Positions 20,011-30,139 of a stretch of 64,000 bases of DNA are shown in pieces. The notes beneath the pieces are model-generated. The model ran no database searches. It had not been told where the DNA came from and saw nothing but the letters and a program-made list of their open reading frames with translations. This stretch comes from Arthrobacter sp. AQ5-05 (GTDB taxonomy: Bacteria; Actinomycetota; Actinomycetes; Actinomycetales; Micrococcaceae): assembly GCF_003287975.1 (NCBI RefSeq), contig NZ_QMKQ01000007.1, positions 82,516 to 146,515 of the forward strand, given 5' to 3'. Within the stretch, counting starts at the first letter, position 1. Every line of letters starts with the position of its first letter. A program made the translations under genes and the position numbers.

Positions 20011-21069
20011 CTATTCCGCTTCTTCGTCGTCAACCCCAAGGCCGGACCGGCCTGCGAAGATGGCATCGGCCGGCATGCGAAGCCCCAGGTGGTTCCAGGC
20101 CTCCGCGGTGGCGATCCGGCCGCGCGGGGTGCGCCCCAGCAGCCCCTCACGGACCAGGAACGGTTCGGCGACGGTCTCCACGGTCTCGGGTTCCTCCCCC
20201 ACCGCAATGGCCAGGGTTGACAGGCCCACCGGTCCCCCGCCGAACTTGGTGCACAGGGCGTGCAGCACCGCGCGGTCCAGCCGGTCCAGTCCGCGGACGT
20301 CGACCTCATACATGTCCAGGGCCGCGGAGGCTGCACGCGCGTCGATGCTTTCAAGCCGGTGCACCAGTGCCCAGTCGCGCACGCGGCGCAGCAGCCGGTT
20401 GGCGATGCGGGGGGTGCCACGCGAACGCGAGGCAATTTCACTGAAGGCCGCGGAGTTGACCTTCAGGGAGAGCATCATGGCCGAGCGACGCAACACCAGT
20501 TCGAGTTCCTCCACGCTGTAGAACTCCAGGTGCCCGGTGAAACCGAACCTGTCGCGCAGCGGGCCCGGCAGCAGCCCGGCGCGGGTGGTGGCACCGACCA
20601 GCGTGAAGGGGGGAATTTCCAGCGGGATGGCGGTGGCACCGGCGCCCTTGCCCACGATGATGTCGACGCGGAAGTCCTCCATGGCCATGTACAGCATTTC
20701 CTCGGCAGGGCGGCTCATCCGGTGGATTTCGTCCAGGAAGAGCACCTCGCCCTCGGTGAGGGAGGAGAGGATCGCGGCCAGGTCCCCGGCGTGCTGGATG
20801 GCCGGGCCGGAGCTGATGCGCAGCGGCGCGTTCATTTCGGCGGCGATGATCATCGACAGCGTGGTCTTGCCCAGGCCCGGAGGGCCCGAGAGCAGCACGT
20901 GGTCGGCGGTCCGCTCACGGATCTTGGAGGCCTCGAGCACCAGTGAGAGCTGTTGGCGCACCCGGTGCTGTCCGACGAAGTCGTCCAGGTTCTTCGGGCG
21001 CAGCGCCGCTTCGAGCACGCGTTCCTCGGGTTCGGGTCCCGCGTTGGTCAGCTCGCCGGTTTCTGTCAT
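20011..21069 (-). CDS. ruvB: Holliday junction branch migration ATPase RuvB
   Basis: RuvB is the hexameric AAA+ motor that drives branch migration with RuvA. The 352-residue protein carries Walker A (GPPGLGKT, 62-69), Walker B (LFLDEIHR, 110-117), the [17 protein letters not shown] sensor and arginine-finger region, and a C-terminal winged helix ([21 protein letters not shown]). It lies 9 nt downstream of ruvA, in the normal ruvC-ruvA-ruvB order. Confidence 0.97.
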   Translation of the reverse strand: MTETGELTNAGPEPEERVLEAALRPKNLDDFVGQHRVRQQLSLVLEASKIRERTADHVLLSGPPGLGKTTLSMIIAAEMNAPLRISSGPAIQHAGDLAAILSSLTEGEVLFLDEIHRMSRPAEEMLYMAMEDFRVDIIVGKGAGATAIPLEIPPFTLVGATTRAGLLPGPLRDRFGFTGHLEFYSVEELELVLRRSAMMLSLKVNSAAFSEIASRSRGTPRIANRLLRRVRDWALVHRLESIDARAASAALDMYEVDVRGLDRLDRAVLHALCTKFGGGPVGLSTLAIAVGEEPETVETVAEPFLVREGLLGRTPRGRIATAEAWNHLGLRMPADAIFAGRSGLGVDDEEAE

Positions 21070-21078
21070 GTCGAACTC

Positions 21079-21696
21079 CTAGTTTCCGGGCCGGTTCCCG
21101 CGCCCCAGGGAACGCAGCACCGCCCGCAGGATTTCCGGGACGCTGCCGGTGGCAACGATTTCCGGGTCGTTCTTGGCCAGGGCTTCCAGTGCCTTGTTCG
21201 CGTCCTTCTCGGTCCAGCCCAGGCCGGTGAGGGCCTCGAGGACCTGGGGTTCCCAGGTGGGCGCCGTGGGGCTTCCGGCTGGAACCGGTCCGCCGGTGGG
21301 GACAAGCTTTCCGTTGAGCTCGAGCACGATGCGCTGGGCTCCCTTGGGCCCGATGCCCGAGACCTTGGTGAAGGCCTTGGTGTCCTTGGTGCTGGCGGCG
21401 ATGCGGACTTCCTCAGGGGTGTGCACCGAAAGGATGGCCAGGCCGGTGCGCGGCCCGATGCCCGAGACCCCGGTGAGGACCTCGAAGACTTCGCGTTCGT
21501 CCCCGGAGGCGAAGCAGAAAAGCGTCATGGAGTCCTCGCGCACCACCATGGAGGTGTGCACGAGCGCTTCGCGGCCCACCTGCAAGGTGGACAGCGTCTG
21601 CGGGGTTGCCTGGACCAGCATGCCGAAGCCGCCGACCTCGATGACCGCGTTGTTCAGGTTGACCTGTTGAGGCACTCCTCGCAGCGTACTGATCAT
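21079..21696 (-). CDS. ruvA: Holliday junction DNA-binding protein RuvA
   Basis: RuvA binds four-way junctions and loads RuvB. The 205-residue protein has an N-terminal OB-fold (1-63), two helix-hairpin-helix motifs (GVSGIGPRTG near 76-85 and KVSGIGPKGA at 111-120), and a C-terminal RuvB-contact domain (about 150-205, LEALTGLGWTEKDANKAL). GGAGGAAC precedes the ATG. A 150-nt gap, longer than usual, separates it from ruvC. Confidence 0.97.
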   Translation of the reverse strand: MISTLRGVPQQVNLNNAVIEVGGFGMLVQATPQTLSTLQVGREALVHTSMVVREDSMTLFCFASGDEREVFEVLTGVSGIGPRTGLAILSVHTPEEVRIAASTKDTKAFTKVSGIGPKGAQRIVLELNGKLVPTGGPVPAGSPTAPTWEPQVLEALTGLGWTEKDANKALEALAKNDPEIVATGSVPEILRAVLRSLGRGNRPGN

Positions 21697-21846
21697 GGGG
21701 GTGTTCCTCCGTGGTGCCGGGCCGCGCCGGTGGTACCCGAAACACGCAAGCCATACGAATATATCTACGAACAGCTTACAGGCTCCTTGGCCCGCACCCG
21801 CGGATGCAGGCAGCTCAGGACGTCAGGGGCAGGTTCCCTTCGGCCC

Positions 21847-22455
21847 CTAGCGTGCCTTGACCGCTCGGGCCTTGGCCTCGGCAGCGATCCAGGCGCGCTG
21901 GGCGGGCGTCAACCCCGAGGATCCGCCGGCGGGCCGCGGGGCGGAGGCCGAGGCGGCGGCACCGGCGGCGCCAAATGCGGCGCCGCGCCAGCCGTGGGTG
22001 ATGGCCAGCGCCGCGGCGTCGGCGGCGTCGGCCGGGGATGGCGGGGCGTCCAGGCGCAGGATCTTGGCGACCATCTTGCCCACGGCCAGCTTGTTGGCGG
22101 TTCCCGAGCCCGTCACCGCGGCCTTGACTTCGGTGGGGGTGTGCAGCGCCACCGGGATGTTCCGGCGGGCAGCGGAAACGATCACCACGCCCGAGGCCTG
22201 CGCGGTGCCCATCACCGTGCTGACGTTCAGTTGGCTGAAGACCCGTTCCAGGGCGACAACGTCGGGTTTGTGCTCATCAAGCCACGCATCGATGCCGTCG
22301 GCGATGGCCAGCAGTCGCTGGTCCAGCGGGGTCCCGGGCGGGGTCCCCACCACCGAGACATCGATGAGCGTGGCCCGGCGGTTGGGCTCGACATCGACCA
22401 CGGCCAGGCCGCAACGGGTCAGGCCCGGGTCGACGCCCACCACTCGCAAGGGCAT
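21847..22455 (-). CDS. ruvC: Crossover junction endodeoxyribonuclease RuvC
   Basis: RuvC resolves Holliday junctions. The 202-residue protein shows the four acidic active-site residues: D9 ([12 protein letters not shown]), E70 ([10 protein letters not shown]), and D143/D146 ([11 protein letters not shown]). The last 45 residues are an Ala/Pro-rich tail beyond the E. coli length. The start is the ATG at 22453-22455, where the conserved [11 protein letters not shown] begins, 7 nt after the yebC stop. Confidence 0.97.
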   Translation of the reverse strand: MPLRVVGVDPGLTRCGLAVVDVEPNRRATLIDVSVVGTPPGTPLDQRLLAIADGIDAWLDEHKPDVVALERVFSQLNVSTVMGTAQASGVVIVSAARRNIPVALHTPTEVKAAVTGSGTANKLAVGKMVAKILRLDAPPSPADAADAAALAITHGWRGAAFGAAGAAASASAPRPAGGSSGLTPAQRAWIAAEAKARAVKAR

Positions 22456-22462
22456 GTGGTGG

Positions 22463-23218
22463 CTAGTCCTCTTCGAGTTCTGCCATGACCTCGGCGCTGA
22501 TGTCCGCGTTGGAATAGACGTTCTGCACGTCGTCCAGCTCCTCGAGCGCGTCGGCAAGCTTCAGGAACTTGCGGGCCGCTGCTGCATCGAGCTGGACCTG
22601 CATCGAGGGCACGAATTCGACTTCGTCGGTTTCGTACTCGATCCCGGCCTCCTCGAGAGCGGCAACAACCGCACGCAGGTCGGTCGGGTCCGAATGGATC
22701 TCGAAGCTGTCCCCGGATTCCTTGACCTCGTCGGCCCCGGCATCCAGCACCGCCATGAGCAGGTCGTCTTCGGTCAGGTCCTTCTTGGGCAGGCCGACGA
22801 CTCCCCGGCGGGAGAACAGGTATGCGACCGAACCGGGGTCCGCGACGGTGCCGCCGTTTCGGGTGATGCCCAGGCGCACCTCGGAGGCCGCACGGTTCTT
22901 GTTGTCGGTCAGGCACTCGATCAGCAGGGCGGAGCCCTGCGGTCCGCGCGCCTCGTAAATGATCTCGGTGTAGTCGATGACCTCGCCGGTCAGGCCGGCA
23001 CCGCGCTTGACCGCGCGGTCGATGTTGTCGTTAGGCACCGAAGTCTTCTTGGCCTTGGAGACAGCGACCTCAAGGGCCGGGTTTCCGGCCAGGTCGGCGC
23101 CGCCTGCGCGCGCCGCAACCTCGATGTTCTTGATCAGCTTGGCGAACGCCTTGGCGCGCCTGCTGTCGAGGATTGCCTTCTTGTGTTTCGTGGTTGCCCA
23201 TTTGGAGTGGCCGGACAT
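22463..23218 (-). CDS. YebC/PmpR family protein
   Basis: The 251-residue protein begins [15 protein letters not shown] and contains [22 protein letters not shown] and the [16 protein letters not shown] block, all diagnostic for the YebC/TACO1 family. Members have been described as transcription regulators and, more recently, as ribosome-associated translation factors helping at proline-rich stretches. Gene order pdxT-yebC-ruvC is conserved, and the gap to pdxT is only 2 nt. Confidence 0.96.
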   Translation of the reverse strand: MSGHSKWATTKHKKAILDSRRAKAFAKLIKNIEVAARAGGADLAGNPALEVAVSKAKKTSVPNDNIDRAVKRGAGLTGEVIDYTEIIYEARGPQGSALLIECLTDNKNRAASEVRLGITRNGGTVADPGSVAYLFSRRGVVGLPKKDLTEDDLLMAVLDAGADEVKESGDSFEIHSDPTDLRAVVAALEEAGIEYETDEVEFVPSMQVQLDAAAARKFLKLADALEELDDVQNVYSNADISAEVMAELEED

Positions 23219-23220
23219 GC

Positions 23221-23892
23221 TTACGCGTCTCCTCTGATCATTTGAATGAAAAGTTCATGGATCCGGCGCTCCCCGGCCACCTCGGGGTGGAAGGAAGTCG
23301 CCAATAATTTTCCAGAACGTACTGCAACAATTCTAGCCACCCTTGTCCCGTCCACGCCCAAGGGCGTGTTTTCGGCGGGGATGGTGGCCAGTACCTCTAC
23401 GGACTCCCCCACGCTTTCCACCCAGGGTGCGCGGATGAATGCCGCGCGGACCGGCTCGGTGGCACGGTCCGGGTCCTGGCTGGGAAGGGTGTCCAGTCCC
23501 TTGATCGCAAGGTCGACCTCGAACGAATCGACCTGTCGCCCGAAGGCATTGCGCTTCACCACCATATCGATTCCCCCGAAGCTTTGCTGGGGTTCACCCT
23601 TCATGTTGGTGGTCGGGTCGGCAATGGTGTCGGCCAAGAGGATCATTCCGGCGCACGATCCATAGACCGGGAACCCGTCTGCGATCCTGGCCTTGAGCGC
23701 CTCGGCCACCCCGTACATGCGGGCTAGCTTGTCGATCACCGTTGACTCCCCGCCGGGAATGACCAAGCCGTCCAGGTCCGCCAGTGCACCCGGTGTTTTC
23801 ACCGGCAGCGCAAGGGCACCCAGTGATTCGAGTGCTTGCAGGTGTTCGCGTACATCCCCTTGCAGGGCAAGGACTCCAATTCGTGGCGCCAA
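23221..23892 (-). CDS. pdxT: Pyridoxal 5'-phosphate synthase glutaminase subunit PdxT
   Basis: PdxT hydrolyses glutamine and passes ammonia to PdxS, which makes PLP. The 223-residue protein has the class I amidotransferase triad: C80 ([11 protein letters not shown]), H202 and E204 (SFHPEV). The substrate loop PGGEST is at 47-52. Translation appears to begin at TTG (23890-23892), giving the canonical residues [11 protein letters not shown]; a GAAAG sequence lies about 9 nt upstream. Its partner pdxS is 5 kb away, so the usual pdxS-pdxT operon is split here. Confidence 0.95.
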   Translation of the reverse strand: MAPRIGVLALQGDVREHLQALESLGALALPVKTPGALADLDGLVIPGGESTVIDKLARMYGVAEALKARIADGFPVYGSCAGMILLADTIADPTTNMKGEPQQSFGGIDMVVKRNAFGRQVDSFEVDLAIKGLDTLPSQDPDRATEPVRAAFIRAPWVESVGESVEVLATIPAENTPLGVDGTRVARIVAVRSGKLLATSFHPEVAGERRIHELFIQMIRGDA

Positions 23893-24029
23893 GGTGGATC
23901 ACTTTCTAGTCTCGTGGAACGGATCATGCATGCCGCGCGCACCGCGATGAAGTACGTGGACAGCTCAGAATAAACCCGTGCACCCCGTTGGGAATATTTT
24001 CGTGACACGCCCGGATTCCCGGATGCCGG

Positions 24030-25283
24030 TCAGCGGCTCCCCAGCGTCCACATCTTCGCGCCGTTTGCCTTGGCGTTCATGGAGTTCACGGTGTCGGTGG
24101 TGCGTTTGAGCGAGGCGGCATCCTTGGCATCGGTGGTGCACGGGGCCGACGCTGCGGCGGGCAGCGCGCACCAGCGCAACGGGGATGGTTTCATGATGTG
24201 CGGCGCCCACACCAGGTCCCCGGATTTCCAGGTGTTTCCGGTGCGCACGAACTGCATTTTCACCGTGAGCCCCTCCTTGTTCAGCGCGGTCTTGGTTGCG
24301 TGCTTGGCCACGGAGTTGCCCAGCCCGTACACGATCCAGGTGCCCCGGTGCTTTTCGATCGGCAGCACCGAGTGGGTGTGGTGGGAGTAGATGAAGTCGA
24401 ACTCGCCGCTGGCCGCCAGCGAACGGTAGAGTGCCAGCTGGGCGGCGGTGGGGGTGCTGGTGTATTCGGCACCGTCGTGGATCGCGGCGAGCACGATGTC
24501 CGCCCCGGCCGCGCGTGCCGCCTTGGCCCGGGCCACCAGCGAGGCCTTCTCGATGTCGTCGACCCGCCACGGCACGTCTTCCTTCATCCCGTTCAGCGAG
24601 TAGGTGCCGGCGATGACCGCGACCTTGGCGCTGCCCACCGGAACCAGCAGCGGCCTTTGGGCCTCGGCCTTGCTGCGGTAGGAGCCGGTGGAAACCATCC
24701 CGGCCGCCGCCAGCGCGTCCAGGGTCCGTTTGACCCCGGCCACGCCGGCGTCCATGGAATGGTTGCTGGCGGTGGTGCAGCCGTCATAGCCGGCCTTCTT
24801 CAAGGCCGGGATGATCTGTGGGGGGACGTTGAACATCGGATATCCGCCGAATGGCCCGTTCGGGGCCGCAACCGGGGTTTCCAGGTTGCACAGGGCCAGG
24901 TCGCTTTGGTCCAGGTAGGGGGCGATGCCCGCCAGCAGGGGGTCGAAGTCGTATTTCCCCTTCCCGTCCAGCTCGGCCTGGGCCCACAATGCCGGGTGCA
25001 GCAGGATGTCCCCGGCCACCGCGACCTCGATGCACTCGTCCCCCGGGCACGACGGGTCCGCGGTGTCCCCGTCGGCTTTGGTGGCGCTCGGAGACGGGGT
25101 GGCCGAGGCCGTCGGGGTTTCGGGGCTCGCGGCCGACGGCGCGGTGAGCACCGGCATGCTGGCCGAGGCGGGACCCGGCGGCGGGGCGGGGGTGCAGGCC
25201 GCCAGGGATGCGGCCAGGAGCAGCGCGGCGCCGAAGGCTGCACGTTTCCGGGCCCCGGGCCCATGCACGATTCGATCAAACAT
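24030..25283 (-). CDS. CapA-like lipoprotein (PGA_cap metallophosphatase-type fold)
   Basis: The 417-residue protein has a basic N-terminus, a hydrophobic stretch and a lipobox ending at C30 (LLAASLAAC), so it is probably lipid-anchored outside the cell. A Pro/Ala/Ser/Thr linker (about 31-80) follows. The main domain (about 85-350) matches the CapA/PGA_cap family: VAVAGDILLH, LCNLETP, TASNHSMD, IHDGAEY and the SHHTHSVLPIE motif. Family members take part in capsule or polyglutamate handling in some bacteria; many have no known role. No capB or capC homologues are nearby, so capsule synthesis is not implied. Confidence 0.85.
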   Translation of the reverse strand: MFDRIVHGPGARKRAAFGAALLLAASLAACTPAPPPGPASASMPVLTAPSAASPETPTASATPSPSATKADGDTADPSCPGDECIEVAVAGDILLHPALWAQAELDGKGKYDFDPLLAGIAPYLDQSDLALCNLETPVAAPNGPFGGYPMFNVPPQIIPALKKAGYDGCTTASNHSMDAGVAGVKRTLDALAAAGMVSTGSYRSKAEAQRPLLVPVGSAKVAVIAGTYSLNGMKEDVPWRVDDIEKASLVARAKAARAAGADIVLAAIHDGAEYTSTPTAAQLALYRSLAASGEFDFIYSHHTHSVLPIEKHRGTWIVYGLGNSVAKHATKTALNKEGLTVKMQFVRTGNTWKSGDLVWAPHIMKPSPLRWCALPAAASAPCTTDAKDAASLKRTTDTVNSMNAKANGAKMWTLGSR

Positions 25284-25362
25284 GCTAAGAGCCTAACCTT
25301 TGCCGCGTGCATTCCGGCGCGGGAAACCCACAGCGCCGCGGGCTTATGACAGGGTTAACAGC

Positions 25363-27384
25363 ATGCATAATCCGTTGCTTGAGCGAAGCACCTTGCCGTT
25401 TGAATTCCCAGATTATTCAGCCCTGGAGGCAGCCCACTACCTGGATGCCGTCCAGCAGGGCGTGGCTGGGCACCTGGAAGAACTTCGGGCCATCGCGCAA
25501 AACACGCAGGTCCCCACGTTCGAGAACACCTTTGTGGCCATGGAACGCAGCGGTGCACTGCTGCGGCGCGCCGTGATGGCGTACTGGACGGTGTTCTCCG
25601 CCCATGGCACCGACGAACTGCGCGAGATCGACCCGCAGATCCAGTCGCTGGTTTCCGGCCACCAGGATGCCATCCACCTCGACGGCGCACTCTTTGCCCG
25701 CCTGGCTTCCCTGGACGCCGGCGCACTGGACGGCGAGGACAAGCGGCTGGTCTCGGAGACGCTGCGCACCTTCCGTGCGGCCGGTGCCGAACTCGATGCT
25801 GGGCGCAAGAAGCAGTTGCGTACGCTGAACAGCGAGATCACGGACCTGTCCAGCGAATACTCGCGCAGGCTCCTGGGCGCGATGAACGAGGCCGCCGTCC
25901 ACTTTGCCGAGCCGGGCGAACTGGCCGGGCTCAGCGACGGGGACCTGGCATCCGCCGCGGATGCCGCACGAGCCGCCGGACACACCGACGGCTACCTGCT
26001 GACCCTGGTGCTGCCCACCGGGCAGCCATTGCTCGAGCGGCTCGAACTTTCCGCATCCCGCCGCCGTCTTTTCGAGGCCTCGGTGAACCGCGGCCAGAAG
26101 GGCGAGAACCGGACCCTGGACCTGGGTGCACGGATGGCGTCGCTGCGCTCGAAGCGTGCGGCGCTGTTGGGCTTTGCCACGCACGCCGATGTGGTGCTGC
26201 AGGAGGCCACCGCCCCGGACCTGGCTGCGGTGCGCGGGCGCCTGGCCGAGCTCATCCCGGCGGCCGTGGCCAACGCCCGGGCCGAGGCCAAGGAACTTGA
26301 GAAGATTTCCGGTTCCCCCATCGAGCCCTGGGACTGGGCGTTCTACTCCGCCGCCGTGGCGCGCGAACGCCACGCGCTGGACCGCGGGGCGTTGCGCGAA
26401 TACTTCGAGCTCGATGCCGTGCTCGAGCGCGGCGTGTTTGCCGCGGCATCCCGCCTCTACGGGCTGGGTTTCACCGAGCGTTTCGACTTCCCGCTCTACC
26501 ACCCCGATGTGCGCACCTGGGAGGTCTTCAACGAGGACGGCTCCACACTGGGTCTGTTCGTGGGCGACTTCTTTGCCAGGTCCACCAAGGCCGGGGGTGC
26601 GTGGATGAACTCCATCCGCGAATCCGTGTCCCTGCTGGGCGAGCGTCCCGTGGTGACCAACACCCTGAACATCCCCAAGCCCGCGGAGGGCGAACCGGCG
26701 CTGGTGTCCCTGGACGAGGTCAACACGCTGTTCCATGAGTTCGGGCACGCGCTGCATGGGCTGTTCTCCGCCGGGACCTACCCGTCGCTGGCCGGCACTT
26801 CCGTGCCGCGCGACTTCGTGGAGTACCCCTCGCAGGTCAACGAGATGTGGGCCCTGCACGCCGAGGTGCTGCCCGGCTATGCCGCGCACACGCGCACCGG
26901 GGAGCCGCTGCCGGCCGGCACGGTCCAGGTCCTGGAGGCCGCTGCGCTGTGGGGCGAGGGATTCGCCACCACCGAGTACCTCACCGCCGCCGTCCTTGAC
27001 CTGGCCTGGCACTCGCTGGCCGACGGGGAACTGGTTTCCGATCCGCTGGCCTTCGAGCAGCGGGTGCTCGCCGAGGCCGGGCTGATCCCGGAGCTGGTGC
27101 CCTCGCGCTACCGCACCGGCTACTTCAAGCACATTTTCGACGGCGGGTACTCGGCCGGCTACTACTCCTACATCTGGTCCGAGGTGCTGGACGCCGACAC
27201 CGTCGAGTGGTTCACCGAAAACGGCGGGCTGAAGCGGGAAAACGGCGAACGGTTCCGCACCGAGCTGCTCTCGCGCGGCAACACCCGCGACCCGCTTGAA
27301 TCCTACGAGATCTTCCGCGGCAGGGAAGCACGGATCGAACCGCTGCTGGTGCGCCGCGGACTGGCAAGGAGCACGAACGCGTGA
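25363..27384 (+). CDS. M3-family metallopeptidase (peptidyl-dipeptidase Dcp-like)
   Basis: This is a cytosolic zinc peptidase of the thimet oligopeptidase family; there is no signal peptide. The 673-residue length fits Dcp and oligopeptidase A. The zinc-binding HEFGH is at 458-462, in NTLFHEFGHALHGL, with the downstream acidic ligand region (PSQVNEMWALH). The C-terminal SYIWSEVLDAD is also typical. The ATG at 25363 begins the conserved NPLL segment. The downstream acetyltransferase gene overlaps its stop by 4 nt (GTGA), so they are coupled. It diverges from capA. Confidence 0.93.
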   Translation: MHNPLLERSTLPFEFPDYSALEAAHYLDAVQQGVAGHLEELRAIAQNTQVPTFENTFVAMERSGALLRRAVMAYWTVFSAHGTDELREIDPQIQSLVSGHQDAIHLDGALFARLASLDAGALDGEDKRLVSETLRTFRAAGAELDAGRKKQLRTLNSEITDLSSEYSRRLLGAMNEAAVHFAEPGELAGLSDGDLASAADAARAAGHTDGYLLTLVLPTGQPLLERLELSASRRRLFEASVNRGQKGENRTLDLGARMASLRSKRAALLGFATHADVVLQEATAPDLAAVRGRLAELIPAAVANARAEAKELEKISGSPIEPWDWAFYSAAVARERHALDRGALREYFELDAVLERGVFAAASRLYGLGFTERFDFPLYHPDVRTWEVFNEDGSTLGLFVGDFFARSTKAGGAWMNSIRESVSLLGERPVVTNTLNIPKPAEGEPALVSLDEVNTLFHEFGHALHGLFSAGTYPSLAGTSVPRDFVEYPSQVNEMWALHAEVLPGYAAHTRTGEPLPAGTVQVLEAAALWGEGFATTEYLTAAVLDLAWHSLADGELVSDPLAFEQRVLAEAGLIPELVPSRYRTGYFKHIFDGGYSAGYYSYIWSEVLDADTVEWFTENGGLKRENGERFRTELLSRGNTRDPLESYEIFRGREARIEPLLVRRGLARSTNA

Positions 27385-28139
27385 CAACGATTGGTTTTGC
27401 GCAGGACGCGCTCTCGCACTGGCACCAGGCCATGGCGATCGCCACCGGCGGCAAGCTCTTCACGACCCACGGCTGCTCGTGGGCCTGGCAGCCGGCCAGG
27501 GGCCGGCTGGTGCTGCTTTTCCCCGCCCACGCGCAGGAGGCCGGGCTGCGCCCGGGCCTGGCCGAAGGCACGCGCCTGGGTGTGCGCCGGATCGAGGCCT
27601 GGGTCAATTCCGGTGCGCCCTCCGGCCCGCTGGAGGCCGCCGGGTTCTCCGATGCCGCACAGATCTCCTGGCATGCCGGCGAACTGGTGGGCCCCGAGGA
27701 ACCGTGGGACGGGCGCGTGCGCCTGGGCACGGAGATCCCCGAGGCCCGGGGCGCCGACGCGAAGGAACTGCAGGTCGCCAATCTCTGGCGCGATCCGGCC
27801 GCTGCCGGGCTGAGCGCCGGGCACCCGGCGTTGCGCCGCATCGAGCAGGCCACCGCGCGCACCCTTGAGGGCGAGCTGGTGGGCCGCGCCTTTGCCCAGC
27901 AGGCCCTGGGCGGCCAGCTGGCCATCCACGGCCTGGCCGTCGCCTCGGCACAGCGCCGGACGGGCGTGGGCTCGGCCCTGCTCAACGGGCTGGCCCGCGG
28001 CATGGTCAATCCGCTGGGGCTGGAGGAGGACACGCCCATCGAACTGATTGCCGCCGCCTCCCCGAGCTCGGCACCGTTCTTCGAGGCCAACGGGATGCGT
28101 TTGCTGGGTCGCGGCCGGCACCTGGTGCTGCGCCAGTAG
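27381..28139 (+). CDS. GNAT-like acetyltransferase
   Basis: The 252-residue protein starts at a GTG overlapping the stop of the M3 peptidase gene. The C-terminal half (about 150-250) looks like a GNAT fold: IHGLAVASAQRRTGVGSALLNGLARG supplies the acetyl-CoA binding R/Q-x-x-G-x-G/A-type loop, and SSAPFFEANGMRLLGRGRHLVL is the typical final strand segment. The N-terminal half is not recognisable. The substrate is unknown. Confidence 0.72.
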   Translation: MTTIGFAQDALSHWHQAMAIATGGKLFTTHGCSWAWQPARGRLVLLFPAHAQEAGLRPGLAEGTRLGVRRIEAWVNSGAPSGPLEAAGFSDAAQISWHAGELVGPEEPWDGRVRLGTEIPEARGADAKELQVANLWRDPAAAGLSAGHPALRRIEQATARTLEGELVGRAFAQQALGGQLAIHGLAVASAQRRTGVGSALLNGLARGMVNPLGLEEDTPIELIAAASPSSAPFFEANGMRLLGRGRHLVLRQ

Positions 28140-28243
28140 CCACCCGGGGCCACCACTCCCGGCACACCGGATTTGCGACCCGAGCTGCGCCGTTCTCCAC
28201 GCTGTTCATGAACCACAGCCGCTGTTACCGGGAGGCAACCCCC

Positions 28244-28988
28244 ATGACAGGCAAGACCGCACTGGTCACCGGGGCATCCTCGGGAATCGGGGAAGCCACA
28301 GCCCGGAAGCTGCAGGCCATGGGCTTCACCGTCTACGCGGCGGCCCGACGCCTCGAGCGGATGCAGGTCCTCGCGGCGGACGGCATTGCCGTGATGGGGA
28401 TGGATGTCACCGACGACGCCTCCATGCGGGCCGGGATCGAGCGGATCATCGCCGAGTCCGGCCGCATCGATGTGCTGGCCAACAACGCCGGCTACGGTTC
28501 CCACGATGCCCTGGAGGACGTGGAGATCGACGAGCGGCGCCGGCAGTTCGAGGTCACCGTGTTCGGGGCGATCAGGCTCGCGCAGCTGGTGCCGCCCCCC
28601 ATGCGCGCCAGCGGGGCGGGCACCATCGTGAACATCAGCTCAACGGGAGGGAATACCCACACGCCGCCGGGCGGCTGGTACCACGGCACGAAGTCTGCCC
28701 TCGAGGCGCTCAGCGATTGCCTGCGCCTGGAAGTCAGGCCATTCGGCATCGACGTCGTCGTGATCGAACCCGGCGGCATTGCCGCCGCGCGGGGAAACCG
28801 CCGTTGGGCGCAACTCCCCTCCGCGGGTGGTGGCCGACGCGGTCGGAAGGGCCGTGCGTGCATCCAGGCCCAAGACCCGGTACGCCGTGGGCTTCGGTGC
28901 CAAGCCGCTGTTCCTGGCGCGCAGCTTCCTTGGCGACCGGCTGTTCGATGCGCTGATCACCTGGGCCACGGGCATGCCCCGGCGCTGA
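28244..28988 (+). pseudogene. Short-chain dehydrogenase (SDR) gene with internal deletion and frameshift
   Basis: The frame from the ATG at 28244 (GGGAGG upstream) gives a normal SDR N-terminus: TGASSGIG cofactor motif, NNAGYG, the Ser of NISSTGG and the catalytic YHGTK, up to VVVIEPGGI. At about 28780-28820 the family C-terminus resumes in another frame (PPRVVADAVGRAVRASRPKTRYAVGFGAKPLFLARS) and ends at 28988. In intact relatives about 50 residues separate these blocks; only about 40 nt remain here. The unshifted frame runs on to 29077 without SDR similarity. The active-site half is intact, but the protein is probably not functional. Confidence 0.75.
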
Positions 28989-29036
28989 TACCGGGGTTCA
29001 GGAGAGCAGCAACGCTCCCGCCGGCCGGGAACGACA

Positions 29037-29114
29037 AACGGGCCGGGTGCCTTCCGGATCCGCCTTCCCCCGTTTAATGAAGGGGAATCCTGGATCCGGC
29101 GCACCCGGCCCGTT
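29037..29114. terminator. Long bidirectional hairpin between the SDR remnant and pdxS
   Basis: The arms AACGGGCCGGGTGC (29037-29050) and GCACCCGGCCCGTT (29101-29114) pair perfectly. Inside, CCGGATCC pairs with GGATCCGG and TTCCCC with GGGGAA. It lies between two convergent genes and may terminate both. Confidence 0.75.
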
Positions 29115-29138
29115 GCCTGTCCGGCTGTGGCCCGGGAC

Positions 29139-30053
29139 CTACCAGCCGCGCTCGGCCAGGCGGTGCGGTGCCGGGATGTCGGCGACGTTGATGCCGACCA
29201 TGGCTTCGCCCAGGCCGCGGGAGATCTTGGCCAGCTCGTCCGGGTCGTTGAAGAAGGTGGTTGCCTTCACGACGGCTGCGGCACGCTGTGCCGGGTTGCC
29301 GGACTTGAAGATGCCCGAGCCCACGAAGACGCCGTCGGCGCCCAGCTGCATCATCATCGCGGCGTCGGCCGGGGTGGCGATGCCGCCGGCGGTGAAGAGC
29401 ACGACCGGCAGCTTGCCGGTGGCGGCAACTTCCTTGACCAGCTCGTACGGGGCCTGCAACTCCTTGGCTGCAACGTACAGCTCGTCCTTCGGAAGCGCCG
29501 CGAGCTTGGCGATCTCGGAGCGGATCTTGCGCATGTGGCCGGTGGCGTTGGAAACGTCGCCGGTGCCGGCCTCGCCCTTGGAGCGGATCATCGCAGCACC
29601 CTCGTTGATGCGGCGCAGGGCCTCACCGAGGTTGGTGGCGCCGCAGACGAAGGGAACCTTGAAGTTCCACTTGTCGATGTGGTGCTCGTAGTCGGCCGGG
29701 GACAGGACCTCGGACTCGTCGACGTAGTCCACGCCGAGGGACTGCAGGATCTGCGCCTCGACGAAGTGTCCGATACGGGCCTTGGCCATCACCGGGATGG
29801 AAACCGCGGCGATGATGCTGTCGATCATGTCCGGGTCGCTGGCGCGCGAAACGCCTCCCTGGGCACGGATATCGGCCGGAACGCGCTCGAGGGCCATGAC
29901 GGCAACGGCGCCGGCATCTTCGGCGATGCGTGCCTGTTCCGCCGTGACAACATCCATGATGACGCCGCCCTTGAGCATGTCGGCCATGCCCCGCTTGACG
30001 CGGTCGCTACCTACGGTGGTTGCGGGGGTGGGGACGCCTTGGTTTTCAGACAC
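29139..30053 (-). CDS. pdxS: Pyridoxal 5'-phosphate synthase lyase subunit PdxS
   Basis: PdxS condenses ribose 5-phosphate, glyceraldehyde 3-phosphate and ammonia to form PLP. The 304-residue TIM-barrel protein has the two catalytic lysines in their usual blocks: K91 ([10 protein letters not shown]) and K159 ([10 protein letters not shown]). The GTG at 30051-30053 gives the conserved [21 protein letters not shown] start and has AAAGGA upstream. Its glutaminase pdxT lies 5 kb downstream on the same strand, with four unrelated genes or remnants between them. Confidence 0.97.
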   Translation of the reverse strand: MSENQGVPTPATTVGSDRVKRGMADMLKGGVIMDVVTAEQARIAEDAGAVAVMALERVPADIRAQGGVSRASDPDMIDSIIAAVSIPVMAKARIGHFVEAQILQSLGVDYVDESEVLSPADYEHHIDKWNFKVPFVCGATNLGEALRRINEGAAMIRSKGEAGTGDVSNATGHMRKIRSEIAKLAALPKDELYVAAKELQAPYELVKEVAATGKLPVVLFTAGGIATPADAAMMMQLGADGVFVGSGIFKSGNPAQRAAAVVKATTFFNDPDELAKISRGLGEAMVGINVADIPAPHRLAERGW

Positions 30054-30108
30054 CTTGGGGGTTCCTTTCAATAAGGTGAGCAGTACGCGAATCATCGTAG
30101 GTCCGCCG

Positions 30109-30139
30109 CGTCACAAAGACCGCGGGTGTGTCGTCACAA
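30109..30139. promoter_or_regulatory. Direct repeat CGTCACAA x2 upstream of pdxS
   Basis: CGTCACAA occurs at 30109-30116 and 30132-30139, 23 bp apart start to start, about 56-86 bp upstream of the pdxS start. Same-face spacing suggests a binding site for a dimeric regulator, possibly a MocR-type PdxR; that identity is only a guess. Confidence 0.35.
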
